Assembly (NCBI RefSeq): GCF_000423925.1
Contig: NZ_KE384111.1
Location: 6,064-48,980, forward strand
DNA length: 42,917 nucleotides
Source: Butyrivibrio sp. VCD2006
GTDB lineage: Bacteria > Bacillota > Clostridia > Lachnospirales > Lachnospiraceae
Direction: 5' to 3'
Below the pieces are notes generated by a model. That model saw nothing but the letters and a program-made list of their open reading frames with translations, was not told the DNA's origin and made no database searches. How positions within the stretch are numbered: position 1 is the first letter of the stretch; the number at the start of each line of letters is the position of its first letter. Positions 24,596 through 32,357 of this stretch are shown piece after piece. Position numbers and translations under genes: made by a program.

Positions 24596-24853
24596 TCACA
24601 TGAAAAAATCATCTATCTTTTCTACAGAATCAAGTATCTCAGCTTCATCAACCCCAGCATTTCTACTAACACTTACTGATGCCATCAATCTCTTTGAAAT
24701 GTCAGAGCTAAATGCATCGCTAATAAGGCCATCAAAAACCTCTATACTTTCTTGTAGATTCTCCCTAAATAGATTCAATCTTTCTTTTAACTCATCATCA
24801 ACTTCTTCTTGATGTTGTATATACTGGTTAATTAACTCCTCCTTACATGACAT
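24596..24853 (-). CDS. Hypothetical helical protein
   Basis: The protein has about 85 residues, is acidic and largely helical (QEEVDDELKERLNLFRENLQE, AEILDSVEKIDDFF), and has no signal peptide. Start choice is poor: ATG at 24853 or GTG at 24862, neither with a clear ribosome binding site. It precedes the glutaredoxin gene by 51 bases on the same strand. No family is recognised. Confidence 0.45.
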   Translation of the reverse strand: MSCKEELINQYIQHQEEVDDELKERLNLFRENLQESIEVFDGLISDAFSSDISKRLMASVSVSRNAGVDEAEILDSVEKIDDFFM

Positions 24854-25205
24854 TTGATGCACATTAATAATTGTATCATAATTACGATTTTGTACTGTCG
24901 TAATAACAATAAAAATTTTATTATCAAATTATGTTTTTTCTCTTCAATCCCTTCTTTTTATAATATTTTTCTTAATTTAATTATCTTGATATAGTCTCCA
25001 AATTACTACTTAGTTACGCCTCGTAATCATTAACCTTGTTCTATTATTTTAACAATCTACAGAATAAAATATCCTCACCAAAATGGTGAGGATAACTTCT
25101 TACAAAGATAGATATGCTTTACTATTTTTCTAACTGTTAGTTTTAAATATTTACTTAGAGTATGTTGTAAATGTATGCCTAATATTTCAGTATTATCCAT
25201 CCTTC
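24854..25205. other. AT-rich gap without a gene
   Basis: This 350-base stretch is very T/A-rich. It contains a terminator at 25071-25093 for the macro gene and, presumably, the promoter of the gene at 24596. No open frame, RNA gene or repeat is seen. Confidence 0.6.
25071..25093 (-). terminator. Terminator of the second macro gene
   Basis: ATCCTCACCA and TGGTGAGGAT form a perfect 10-bp stem with a three-base loop. On the minus strand ATTTTATTCTG follows. Confidence 0.75.
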
Positions 25206-26060
25206 TTACAGCCTCTTTAATATAGCTTCAATAATAATCTTCCTATCCTTCTCTGATATTTTTATTTTCTTTAGAATCAAAGATAAAGCCAAATCAATTA
25301 GCTCAGGATTATCCTTTAAAAACGCTCCAATTTCTTTTATTCCTTTTGCACCAAATGCTTTCACATTTTCCAACAGTTTATATATCTTCTCGTTCTTTAA
25401 ATCTATATTGTCGTCATTCTTAAGAGCATCCTCAAAAGCCTTAATTGCATCCTCTGAAACTCCTTGAGATTTTAAATCATCTCTGCTCTCATCCAATGAC
25501 TTAAGCAATTCTTTTTGCAATGTGTCATATGGGATATTTTTATCCTTCAAAATCTTGAAATAGATCTTAGCAACATCATTATCCGATAATACAAACCATA
25601 CTGTTTCTATCGAATCATGATTTTCAAGATACTCAGTAACTGCCTCTATAGCTACTTCCGTACCTTCAACCTTTGGTACTCCCAAATGGCCAACCCCAAG
25701 TGCTAAAAAGGCAATGCTCTTGATATTCTTTTTTATTGCAGCATCAAGTATGCTTATATAACACTGTTTAAGCGCTAATCTGCTTTCTTCTTCGCTTGTC
25801 CATTCAGGAACAAGCGTGTGGATAATGTAAGTATATTTAAGATTTGGCGCACTCGTAATAAAAACATCCCCTGGCTTCTTTGATTCGATTCCCATTTTCT
25901 TCAATTCCACCATAAGCTGTTTTCCTGCCTTTTTATGAATCTGATAATCCAGTCCGGCAGCACCTGGCTTAGATGCATTGGTCGAATTGATAACCGCTTC
26001 GACTTCTGCTATTTCCGGCAATTTCAATATGTCCGCATTTATCACTTCTATTTTTGCCAT
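25206..26060 (-). CDS. Macro-domain protein with C-terminal helical extension
   Basis: Residues 1-175 form a divergent macro domain: VEAVINSTNASKPGAAGLDYQIHKKAG replaces the usual NAAN ... GGGVDGAIH pattern, HTLVPEW the HTVGP strand, and LGVGHLGVPK the TGVYGYP loop. Residues 180-284 are a Lys/Glu-rich helical domain (KSLDESRDDLKSQGVSEDA ... LALSLILKKIKISEKD) that I do not recognise. The substituted pocket residues make ADP-ribose binding plausible but hydrolysis uncertain. The gene is followed by a strong terminator. Confidence 0.82.
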   Translation of the reverse strand: MAKIEVINADILKLPEIAEVEAVINSTNASKPGAAGLDYQIHKKAGKQLMVELKKMGIESKKPGDVFITSAPNLKYTYIIHTLVPEWTSEEESRLALKQCYISILDAAIKKNIKSIAFLALGVGHLGVPKVEGTEVAIEAVTEYLENHDSIETVWFVLSDNDVAKIYFKILKDKNIPYDTLQKELLKSLDESRDDLKSQGVSEDAIKAFEDALKNDDNIDLKNEKIYKLLENVKAFGAKGIKEIGAFLKDNPELIDLALSLILKKIKISEKDRKIIIEAILKRL

Positions 26061-26084
26061 ATTACCCCTTCATATTTGAATAAT

Positions 26085-26345
26085 TTAATCCCTCTTCTTT
26101 ATCCTCTCCGAAATAGCATGTAGCACAAAACTTACGCATATCGCCGCAACAGCAATTCCCACACAGGTATACAAGACGGGTCTCATCAGTGGTGAATACT
26201 CTTCAGGGGCATAGATGCCGTTTGCGTGCAGCTTCATGGAGTAGGTGATCCAGTAGATGGTCGACACTACAGCTGTGATCCACAAGCATATTCTGAAAAA
26301 GAACAGTATTTTTATTTGTGTCTTATTATTCTCAGTCATTATCAT
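26085..26345 (-). CDS. Small membrane protein with two helices
   Basis: The 86-residue protein has two membrane helices (about 13-32 and 55-77) around a short loop with YAPEEYSPLMRP, and a basic end (SERIKKRD). AAGGAA lies five bases before the first ATG. It is just upstream of the macro gene on the same strand. No family is recognised. Confidence 0.6.
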   Translation of the reverse strand: MIMTENNKTQIKILFFFRICLWITAVVSTIYWITYSMKLHANGIYAPEEYSPLMRPVLYTCVGIAVAAICVSFVLHAISERIKKRD

Positions 26346-26367
26346 TTATTTCCTTTTTTCTGTATTT

Positions 26368-26446
26368 ATTAGACCACCCTCACATTAGAACGCCCTCTCA
26401 TTAGAATGTCCTCAATTAAAAGGTCCTCTCATTAGAAAGCCCTCAC
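26368..26446 (-). repeat. 16-bp tandem repeat of the thpR 3' end
   Basis: Five units of 15-16 bp (26368, 26384, 26400, 26415, 26431) share ATTAGA on the plus strand. On the minus strand the first is the gene end GTGAGGGCTTTCTAAT, with the TAA stop inside the unit. The other four lie after the stop. Confidence 0.85.
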
Positions 26447-26944
26447 GTACCCGATCTCAGTGTAGATCATGCCATGCTTGCCGCGCTCGGATTTCATTAG
26501 TGAAATGCCTTTTACGCGCATGGTTTCCTCAATCTCTGCGTCAGTCTGAATCGGGAAGTCCCTGCTGCCGGTTGCTCTTCTGACTAGGGTGATGTGGGAC
26601 ATGAATTTCTTTCTGTCAAAATCGATATCATTGTCTGAAAGTGCCTTCCTCAGACGCTTCACGTAATCATGGAGATCAGGATTATCGAGGACATTTGCAA
26701 AAACCATATCCTTGAAACGCCTTGTACCCGACACCTTAATTGAGAAGGATCTTAGCGGAACATCACGCATAATTTCCTCAATCTTCTCAGGTTCATCATT
26801 TTCGCCAAGAAACGCCAGGGTCATGTGCAGGTTCTCAGGCCTGGTGTAGCCACCTTTGATGCCGGATCTCATGAGGTCATCCTGCATTTCAATAAGGGCA
26901 TCTGTCATGTTTTCATCCAGAGTGATAGCAATGAATAAACGCAT
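26432..26944 (-). CDS. thpR: RNA 2',3'-cyclic phosphodiesterase (2'-5' RNA ligase family)
   Basis: The 170-residue protein has the two HxTx motifs of the 2H phosphoesterase fold, HMTL (residues 40-43) and HITL (117-120). It begins MRLFIAITLDENM, a typical start for ThpR. The enzyme opens 2',3'-cyclic phosphates on RNA ends. AAGGAGGA precedes the ATG. Its 3' end is tandemly repeated beyond the stop. Confidence 0.9.
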   Translation of the reverse strand: MRLFIAITLDENMTDALIEMQDDLMRSGIKGGYTRPENLHMTLAFLGENDEPEKIEEIMRDVPLRSFSIKVSGTRRFKDMVFANVLDNPDLHDYVKRLRKALSDNDIDFDRKKFMSHITLVRRATGSRDFPIQTDAEIEETMRVKGISLMKSERGKHGMIYTEIGYVRAF

Positions 26945-26984
26945 ACAAAATCCTCCTTACTATAGGCTCCAAATTTCGTACCCT

Positions 26985-27049
26985 CAGGCAGGGCTTCAAC
27001 TCATACTCACGCCTTTTCCCTGCATCAGGCAGAGCTCCAACCCTTACTC
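26985..27049 (-). repeat. 41-bp duplication of the arsC-like gene 3' end
   Basis: Plus 27026-27049 (which includes the stop at 27044-27046) and 26985-27008 match at about 20 of 24 bases, offset by 41. The stop is changed in the second copy (GAGTAAG to GAGTATG on the minus strand). Confidence 0.65.
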
Positions 27050-27385
27050 CCACTTCTTCCAAACATCCGGCTGATAGCCCAGTGTGGACTGCTTTCCATT
27101 CCTTACCACCGGGGTCTTTAATATCTGCTGATTTTCAAGGAGCTTCTCGAGCTTGTCCTCATCCGCAATGTACTGGATAAGCGCCACGGCATCCTTGTCC
27201 TTTGCGTCCGGGTTAATCATGTTCATTATTCCGCCGTTGGCACTTGCGACAGAAGTCAGCTCCCCTTTGCTCATGCCCTTTTCCTTCAAATCGACGAACT
27301 GAAACTTGATGCCTCTCTCCTTGAAAAAACGCTCAGCTTTCTTTGTATCATTACACTTCTTCGTACCAAAAATCTGTATATTCAT
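27044..27385 (-). CDS. ArsC/Spx-like thioredoxin-fold protein
   Basis: The 113-residue protein begins MNIQIFGTKKCNDTKKAERF, with the single catalytic-type Cys11 of the ArsC/Spx/YffB family, and contains the conserved KTPVVRNGK strand. The Arg needed for arsenate is not evident and no ars genes are nearby, so arsenate reduction is doubtful. A general thiol role is as likely. The ATG overlaps the upstream stop (ATGA), so translation is coupled with the gene at 27382. Confidence 0.8.
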   Translation of the reverse strand: MNIQIFGTKKCNDTKKAERFFKERGIKFQFVDLKEKGMSKGELTSVASANGGIMNMINPDAKDKDAVALIQYIADEDKLEKLLENQQILKTPVVRNGKQSTLGYQPDVWKKWE

Positions 27386-27615
27386 AGTTTGTACCCGCAA
27401 TCCGCCTTCTCAGGGCCCTCAATTCCCGATTCATAATGTGCCCTGAATTCCATGTTTATCTCTCTGATTTCCTTGAGGCCGTCAATGTATGGCTGATACA
27501 TATCAGCGAGGCCTCCCATGCATCCGTCACAGGAACCGCTGATATTCCCGATGGATTCAGCGACGATCTGCTCCCTTTCTTCCTTTGTTGTATCCTTAAT
27601 TAAAATCGATTTCAT
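27382..27615 (-). CDS. Small Cys-containing protein
   Basis: The 77-residue protein begins MKSILIKDTTKEEREQIVAE, contains a CDGC motif, then YQPYIDGLKEIREIN. I have the impression that this is a recurrent small protein in Lachnospiraceae; no function is known to me. Three consecutive ATGs are present; the third (27615) is best spaced from AGAGGA. Coupling to the ArsC-like gene suggests a shared thiol function. Confidence 0.65.
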   Translation of the reverse strand: MKSILIKDTTKEEREQIVAESIGNISGSCDGCMGGLADMYQPYIDGLKEIREINMEFRAHYESGIEGPEKADCGYKL

Positions 27616-27692
27616 CATCATTCCTCTTACGAACTACCATCACCGACTCTGCATCGTAAATGGATTTCACGCTAATTATTCATAAATTTTCA

Positions 27693-28808
27693 TTATTTCA
27701 AAGCTTCACTAAGGCTGTCGGTTATCCCTCTCGGCCCTCTGATCGCAGTGATTCCGTACTTATCTTTTAAAACCTGAAAAGTGAATTTATCCTCACTATA
27801 TCTTTTTTCCAGGCGAATTTTCATGAGCGCCTTGATGGTCAGATTTTTATCCGAATAATCATACGGAATGTCCGTCTCAACAACTCTGCACTTATACATC
27901 ACCGCCGACACTGGTGCGCCAACATACATGAAAACCGTATCGCCGGTCATTATTCCCGCTCCCTGCTTCCAGTCTATCTCTTCGGCATTATCAAAAGCGT
28001 GCACAATATCATAGTACTTGGGATTAGCCGGGATAATCCATTCCTTTGGAGCGCGGGTCTTCTTATTTCTTACGCTCGAACCGGCACCCGCTATCAACCT
28101 GGAAATCTGCGTTTTGGTCGCAACCGGGTAAATCTCCTTCATGTGCTCTGCGATAGCCCTGCCTGATTCCTCAGGTGACTCGCTATACCTTGATGTGACA
28201 TAGTCGTAACCCCAGAGATTTTCAGGCTTTGCGTACACCGCGATGGGCCAGCCGTAGAACTCGCCTTTTTTGTTTTTCCTCTGCCTGAAATCCTTCACGC
28301 ATAGATATGTCTTAGCCTGCAGCTCAGTGACTACGCCGTCAAAGCCCTTCTCGCCGCCTTTCCCAAAACCTGCTCTTTGCTTAACTTCGTTGGAAAATAG
28401 CTCATCCTCTGCTTCAAACAGATCCATTATCTTTTTCTGTTTTATGGATGCCATCTCATCATCCCAAAGAGCATCGAAATCATAGCCATCTCGCCTGAAA
28501 TTAGCGAAATACGGGAGCCATTCCTTTGAGATAAAACCGGCCTTTTTTTCAAAGAACTTACCATAAGCAACTTCTCCGCTTCTGGCGATTATCTCTCTCC
28601 ACTCCCAGGGATCAACCTCCGGATCCCCGCACCACCAGTAGCCCGGAACAGTACGTTCCTCCAGTGAAAATCCCGGAATATCATTTTTAAAAAGTGGCAA
28701 AAATCCCACCTCATTTATGTAGTTAATTGCATCCTGAACTGTATGCAGGCACTCCGGATCATCCCAGTCCACACCATACATTATCCAGGTTCCACTCTCA
28801 TTTCCCAT
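27693..28808 (-). CDS. AlkZ-related / EVE-like domain protein
   Basis: The 371-residue soluble protein is rich in Trp and Tyr. The N-terminal half (WIMYGVDWDDPE ... WWCGDPEVDPWEWRE, FRRDGYDFDALWDD) resembles proteins annotated as AlkZ-related. The C-terminal part (WIIPANPKYYDIVHAF ... GDTVFMYVGAPVSAVMYKCRVV) looks like a PUA/EVE-type fold that can bind modified bases in DNA or RNA. A role in reading or repairing modified nucleic acid is inferred. The ATG at 28808 has GTGGAGGA upstream. Confidence 0.6.
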   Translation of the reverse strand: MGNESGTWIMYGVDWDDPECLHTVQDAINYINEVGFLPLFKNDIPGFSLEERTVPGYWWCGDPEVDPWEWREIIARSGEVAYGKFFEKKAGFISKEWLPYFANFRRDGYDFDALWDDEMASIKQKKIMDLFEAEDELFSNEVKQRAGFGKGGEKGFDGVVTELQAKTYLCVKDFRQRKNKKGEFYGWPIAVYAKPENLWGYDYVTSRYSESPEESGRAIAEHMKEIYPVATKTQISRLIAGAGSSVRNKKTRAPKEWIIPANPKYYDIVHAFDNAEEIDWKQGAGIMTGDTVFMYVGAPVSAVMYKCRVVETDIPYDYSDKNLTIKALMKIRLEKRYSEDKFTFQVLKDKYGITAIRGPRGITDSLSEALK

Positions 28809-28920
28809 ACTTTTTTCCTCCACTAATATTTTAATATATTTTTTTCCGTGCTAAAAGAATTCGTGTGTGATACTTCTGTGATATTTGTAAGAGTATGATT
28901 AACTCAGAACATAAGACAAG

Positions 28921-29079
28921 GGCAGCCACGGTAGCGATGCTTTACCAAGGTGGAGCCTAAGGTCTGAAGGATAACATTCCAGCGAAGGTAGCGATGCTTT
29001 ACCGGAGCCAAGGAATAAAGCCTGCGGTTCAGTTGAGGGGAACGATATTCAGGGCGGCGATGCTTCACCCGAAGATATC
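28921..29079. repeat. Three consecutive hairpins with a shared apical GCGATGCTT
   Basis: Hairpin 1 (28921-28957) has stems GGC/GCC, CCAC/GTGG and GGTA/TACC. Hairpin 2 (28976-29016) has ATTCC/GGAAT and GGTA/TACC. Hairpin 3 (29044-29079) has GATAT/ATATC and GGGCG/CACCC. All three carry the same nine-base apical GCGATGCTT while their lower stems differ. This pattern suggests a structured RNA or a protein-bound repeat. It lies just outside the left end of the IS element, in the 630-base gap 28809-29438. The strand is not certain, and no Rfam family comes to mind. Confidence 0.6.
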
Positions 29080-29140
29080 ACATAAACAAATCGTCCACTG
29101 CAAAGGAGTTATCTCCACGCGAAAGGATGACATTATTTTA

Positions 29141-31244
29141 AAGGGGCTGTCGCACTAATTAGTGTGGCAGCCTTTCCTTACGCCCAGCCCCAAGGTATCC
29201 ATTTGAAAATGCTTGTGTTCGTCTGCGGTGTGATTTTCTAAGATTCATAAATGAAGAGAGCTCTCCTCTCAGCGGTGTTCGTAGCAGTCGAGCTCTCTTC
29301 ATTTCTTCATCTTGAAAATCATCATCCTCGTCCGAGAACTGCGCATTTTCAAACGGACACCTTGAGGCTAGGCTGTCTATGAAATGTCTGCAAAACACAA
29401 AAACCGAGCTTCGAAAAGCCCGGCATTTGCTGTAAAATATGTTTATGCGATTAAACAAAATCTTACAAGGAGATTATACCGTTTCTTCCTTGTATCATCA
29501 AATCAAACTTCCGCTCGACATAGAGATTTCTATCCCATCCGATGATCCGGTACGCCTGGTAAGTGCATTTGTGGAGGAAATGAATCTTTCTGATCTATAT
29601 GGGACTTATGACAGAACCAGAAAGAATCAGGCTACACCGCGTCAGATGCTTAAGATTGTCATCTATGCAGCAATGAACAGAATCTATTCTAGTCGTGATA
29701 TTGAGTCTGCATGCAAGAGAGACATCAATTTCATGTACCTTCTGGACGGAGCGCCTGCTCCTGACCATTCCACCATCGCAAGATTTATATCAATTCATCT
29801 CTCACAGTGTGCCAAGCAGATCATGGCACAGGTAGGAATCATACTGCTGGAACTTGGTGAGATTTCAGGCGAAAACATCTTCATTGACGGAACCAAGATA
29901 GAGTCAGTAGCCAACAAGTATACCTTTGTATGGAAGAAAGCTGTATCAAAAAACATGATAAAGCTGACTGAAAAGATATGTGTTTTCTGTGCCGAATGTG
30001 AAGAACTCTATGGGATAAAAGTAGTCTATAACAACCAAATCTCATTACATACATTGAAACGGCTTAGGAAGAAGCTTTGTAAACTCAAGGATGATGAAGG
30101 GATTGAGTTCGTGCATGGTATTGGAAAAAGAAAGACTCCGCTCCAGCGTTCAATAGAAAAACTTGAAGAACACATAGAAAAGCTCAAAGAATACAACTAT
30201 AAACTTTATGTATGCGGCACCAGAAACAGTTATTCAAAGACTGATACAGATGCAACATTCATGAGGATGAAGGAAGATGCTATGCTCAACGGCCAGCTTA
30301 AGCCAGCATATAACCTGCAACATGGAGTGGATTCAGAGTATGTCACATGGCTGGATGTATTCCCGGCTCCAACAGATACCATTACGCTGATCCCGTTCCT
30401 TAAAGACATGGAGGAACATCTTACATTCAAGTATAAAAATATCGTTGCTGATGCAGGCTATGAAAGTGAAGAGAATTATATATTTATCGAATCAAATGAG
30501 CAAACTGCCTACATCAAGCCTCAGAATTATGAGCTTTCGAAAACAAGAAAGTTCCGGCATGACATTAGCAGACGCGAAAACATGGACTACGATCCCGAAT
30601 CAGACAGCTACATATGTAGAAACGGTAAACAACTCACTGCAGTATCCAAAAGAACACAGAAAACAGCAACGGGATATCAGCGGGAAGTAACTATATACGA
30701 GTGTAATAGTTGTGATAGCTGTCCTTACAAGAAAGACTGCATTAAAGGAAATAACTGCAAGACAGCGTTTGAAGATAGAAACAAGAGACTTTCCGTTTCT
30801 AGAAAAATGGAAGAAAAACGAGCAGAATGTCTTGAACGAATAACCAGCGATTACGGAACTCAGCTAAGAATGAACCGTAGTATTCAGGCGGAAGGATCAT
30901 TCGCAAACGTGAAAGAAGACATGAATTTCAGAAGATATCTGTATCGTGGAAAAGAAAATGTTCTTGCACAGAGCATACTTCTGGCAATCGGCTATGATAT
31001 AAATAAACTACATCATAAGATTGCTGCTGAGCGAACAGGAACACACCTGTTTGAATTGAAAAAAGCCTCATAATTTTTGATACTTCAAAATAGAAAAGTC
31101 AACGTTGCCCCGATTAGTACATCGGCTTATTAAAGTACACTATTTTTGACAACAGGAAAGATATCCATTCATCAAATCCACAATTCATGGTATGGAAAAA
31201 GGGCTTCGCCCAGATGATTTAATCATCTAAAGCGACAGCCCCTT
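29141..31244 (+). mobile_element. IS1182-family insertion sequence, intact
   Basis: GGGGCTGTCGC (29143-29153) and GCGACAGCCCC (31232-31242) are perfect terminal inverted repeats. TTTAAA flanks both ends (29137-29142, 31243-31248), either as a target duplication or as part of longer palindromic ends. Short palindromes lie just inside each end (ACTAATTAGT; AGATGATTAAATCATCT). One full-length transposase gene is inside. The element sits between the Dabb-fusion gene and the hairpin element, and interrupts no recognisable gene. Confidence 0.88.
29439..31073 (+). CDS. IS1182-family DDE transposase
   Basis: The 544-residue transposase is intact. It has the IS1182-type N-terminal domain (TPRQMLKIVIYAAMNRIYSSRD, DHSTIARF), the catalytic residues in FIDGTKIESVANKYTF (Asp), VADAGYESEENY (Asp) and NRSIQAEGSFANVKED (Glu), and an inserted Cys-rich segment (CNSCDSCPYKKDC). 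Two ATGs (29439, 29445) are possible starts; no strong ribosome binding site is seen, as is usual for transposases. Confidence 0.95.
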   Translation: MFMRLNKILQGDYTVSSLYHQIKLPLDIEISIPSDDPVRLVSAFVEEMNLSDLYGTYDRTRKNQATPRQMLKIVIYAAMNRIYSSRDIESACKRDINFMYLLDGAPAPDHSTIARFISIHLSQCAKQIMAQVGIILLELGEISGENIFIDGTKIESVANKYTFVWKKAVSKNMIKLTEKICVFCAECEELYGIKVVYNNQISLHTLKRLRKKLCKLKDDEGIEFVHGIGKRKTPLQRSIEKLEEHIEKLKEYNYKLYVCGTRNSYSKTDTDATFMRMKEDAMLNGQLKPAYNLQHGVDSEYVTWLDVFPAPTDTITLIPFLKDMEEHLTFKYKNIVADAGYESEENYIFIESNEQTAYIKPQNYELSKTRKFRHDISRRENMDYDPESDSYICRNGKQLTAVSKRTQKTATGYQREVTIYECNSCDSCPYKKDCIKGNNCKTAFEDRNKRLSVSRKMEEKRAECLERITSDYGTQLRMNRSIQAEGSFANVKEDMNFRRYLYRGKENVLAQSILLAIGYDINKLHHKIAAERTGTHLFELKKAS

Positions 31245-31290
31245 TAAAGTGTCTTAATTTTCTTAGATCAAAATGTGTATGGCCATCAAA

Positions 31291-31890
31291 TCACTCAACT
31301 TCGTAATCCAGGCAGCTCCTGATTTTGGTATAGGGTCTCACCTTGGAATCGGCTACCGCTACGTGCTCAGGATGAGCAGCGTAAGCCTTAAGAGCATCCT
31401 CATTCTCAAAAGTCGAATCCAGCATAAGATCCGCATTTGAAGATGCAAGGCCATCGATATTTACCTTGATATCGACAATTCCGGGAACCTTTCCCTTTAA
31501 GCCTTCAAGCCCTTCCTTGATCCCCTGCTTGATTGTTACTTTCTCTTCGCTAGAAAGCTCGTCCTTTAGTGTCCATAAAATCACATGCTTAACCATTCTC
31601 TTTTTCCCTATCCTTTCCATCAATTCCTTATTATGTTCAAGTGCATTGTAAATTCCATCTTCAGAAAGCACTCCGCGCTTCAAATCCCTGGGCAACAGTC
31701 CCTCTTCATCCAATGAAAAATCATCCTTCCAATCCTGTCCGGAGTAATAATCATCAAGTTTCTTGATCTCAGATTGATAATCCAAGAGATCTCCCGGACA
31801 TTCCTCAGCTTTTTCCATTCTTCTCAAAGCTTCATCCAAGATGGACTCCATCTCAGTGATGCGATTTACAGCAATATCTACCTTATTCAT
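31291..31890 (-). CDS. DUF4298-Dabb domain fusion protein
   Basis: Residues 1-95 match DUF4298 (RITEMESILDEALRRMEKAE, LDDYYSGQDWKDDFSLDEEG). Residues 99-199 form a stress-responsive A/B barrel (Dabb) domain beginning MVKHVILWTLKDEL. The Dabb part starts exactly like a free-standing Dabb protein, and AGGGAAAAAGAGA precedes its ATG. A second product from an internal start is therefore possible. The two domains are usually separate genes. Function unknown. Confidence 0.8.
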   Translation of the reverse strand: MNKVDIAVNRITEMESILDEALRRMEKAEECPGDLLDYQSEIKKLDDYYSGQDWKDDFSLDEEGLLPRDLKRGVLSEDGIYNALEHNKELMERIGKKRMVKHVILWTLKDELSSEEKVTIKQGIKEGLEGLKGKVPGIVDIKVNIDGLASSNADLMLDSTFENEDALKAYAAHPEHVAVADSKVRPYTKIRSCLDYEVE

Positions 31891-31954
31891 CCCGATAGCA
31901 CCTTGTCATACATTCAATTTTCTGCGTCATTTTCTATCTGAAACACTAACTAAG

Positions 31955-31960
31955 ATTATA
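31955..31960 (-). promoter_or_regulatory. -10 element of the DUF4298-Dabb gene
   Basis: The minus strand reads GGCTATAATC about 65 bases before the start codon. No good -35 is seen. Confidence 0.4.
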
Positions 31961-32138
31961 GCCGAAAATGATACAATTTTTCACAAAAGTCATCAGAAAA
32001 AGATATTAAAAAACATTTAAAAATGCCCTAAAGTAATCCGACCCACCCATCGATATATCATGTGTAAGCGAAAAAGAACATTCAAATGGCCAATACGAAT
32101 GAAACAAAAAATAAGATGATTAAATGGAGGTTTCTCTT

Positions 32139-32303
32139 ATGTATATGTACGAACTGTTTCTTTCAAATGATGTAGAAGGCAAGAGCATTCACTTTATCCA
32201 GACAAACCACAAGGTTGACAACCTTGAGAATTGGCTTAGCAAGCTTGTAAAAGATAACACTATAACCAAGGACGTTGCTAACGCAGTAACTTTCGTTTGG
32301 TAA
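32139..32303 (+). CDS. Small protein, 54 residues
   Basis: ATG follows TGGAGG by eight bases. The peptide begins MYMYELFLSNDVEGKSIHF and ends VTFVW; it is soluble with one likely helix (VDNLENWLSKLVKD). A terminator follows directly. It is one of the few plus-strand genes in this half and lies alone between two minus-strand genes. No family is recognised. Confidence 0.6.
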   Translation: MYMYELFLSNDVEGKSIHFIQTNHKVDNLENWLSKLVKDNTITKDVANAVTFVW

Positions 32304-32314
32304 TCAATATATAA

Positions 32315-32346
32315 AAAAGCTACCGGAAGATTCTGACACGGCTTTT
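32315..32346. terminator. Terminator between convergent genes
   Basis: AAAAGC (32315-32320) pairs with GCTTTT (32341-32346), followed on the plus strand by ATATTTTTTATT. The stem is short, with a possible inner CCG/CGG. Confidence 0.5.
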
Positions 32347-32357
32347 ATATTTTTTAT

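Noticed and set aside
27044..27385. True arsenate reductase in an arsenic operon
   Set aside because: No arsB, arsR or other arsenic gene is present and the coupled gene is unrelated; family membership alone does not support it.
28921..29140. Part of the IS1182 element
   Set aside because: It lies outside the left inverted repeat at 29143, and no copy is seen at the right end.
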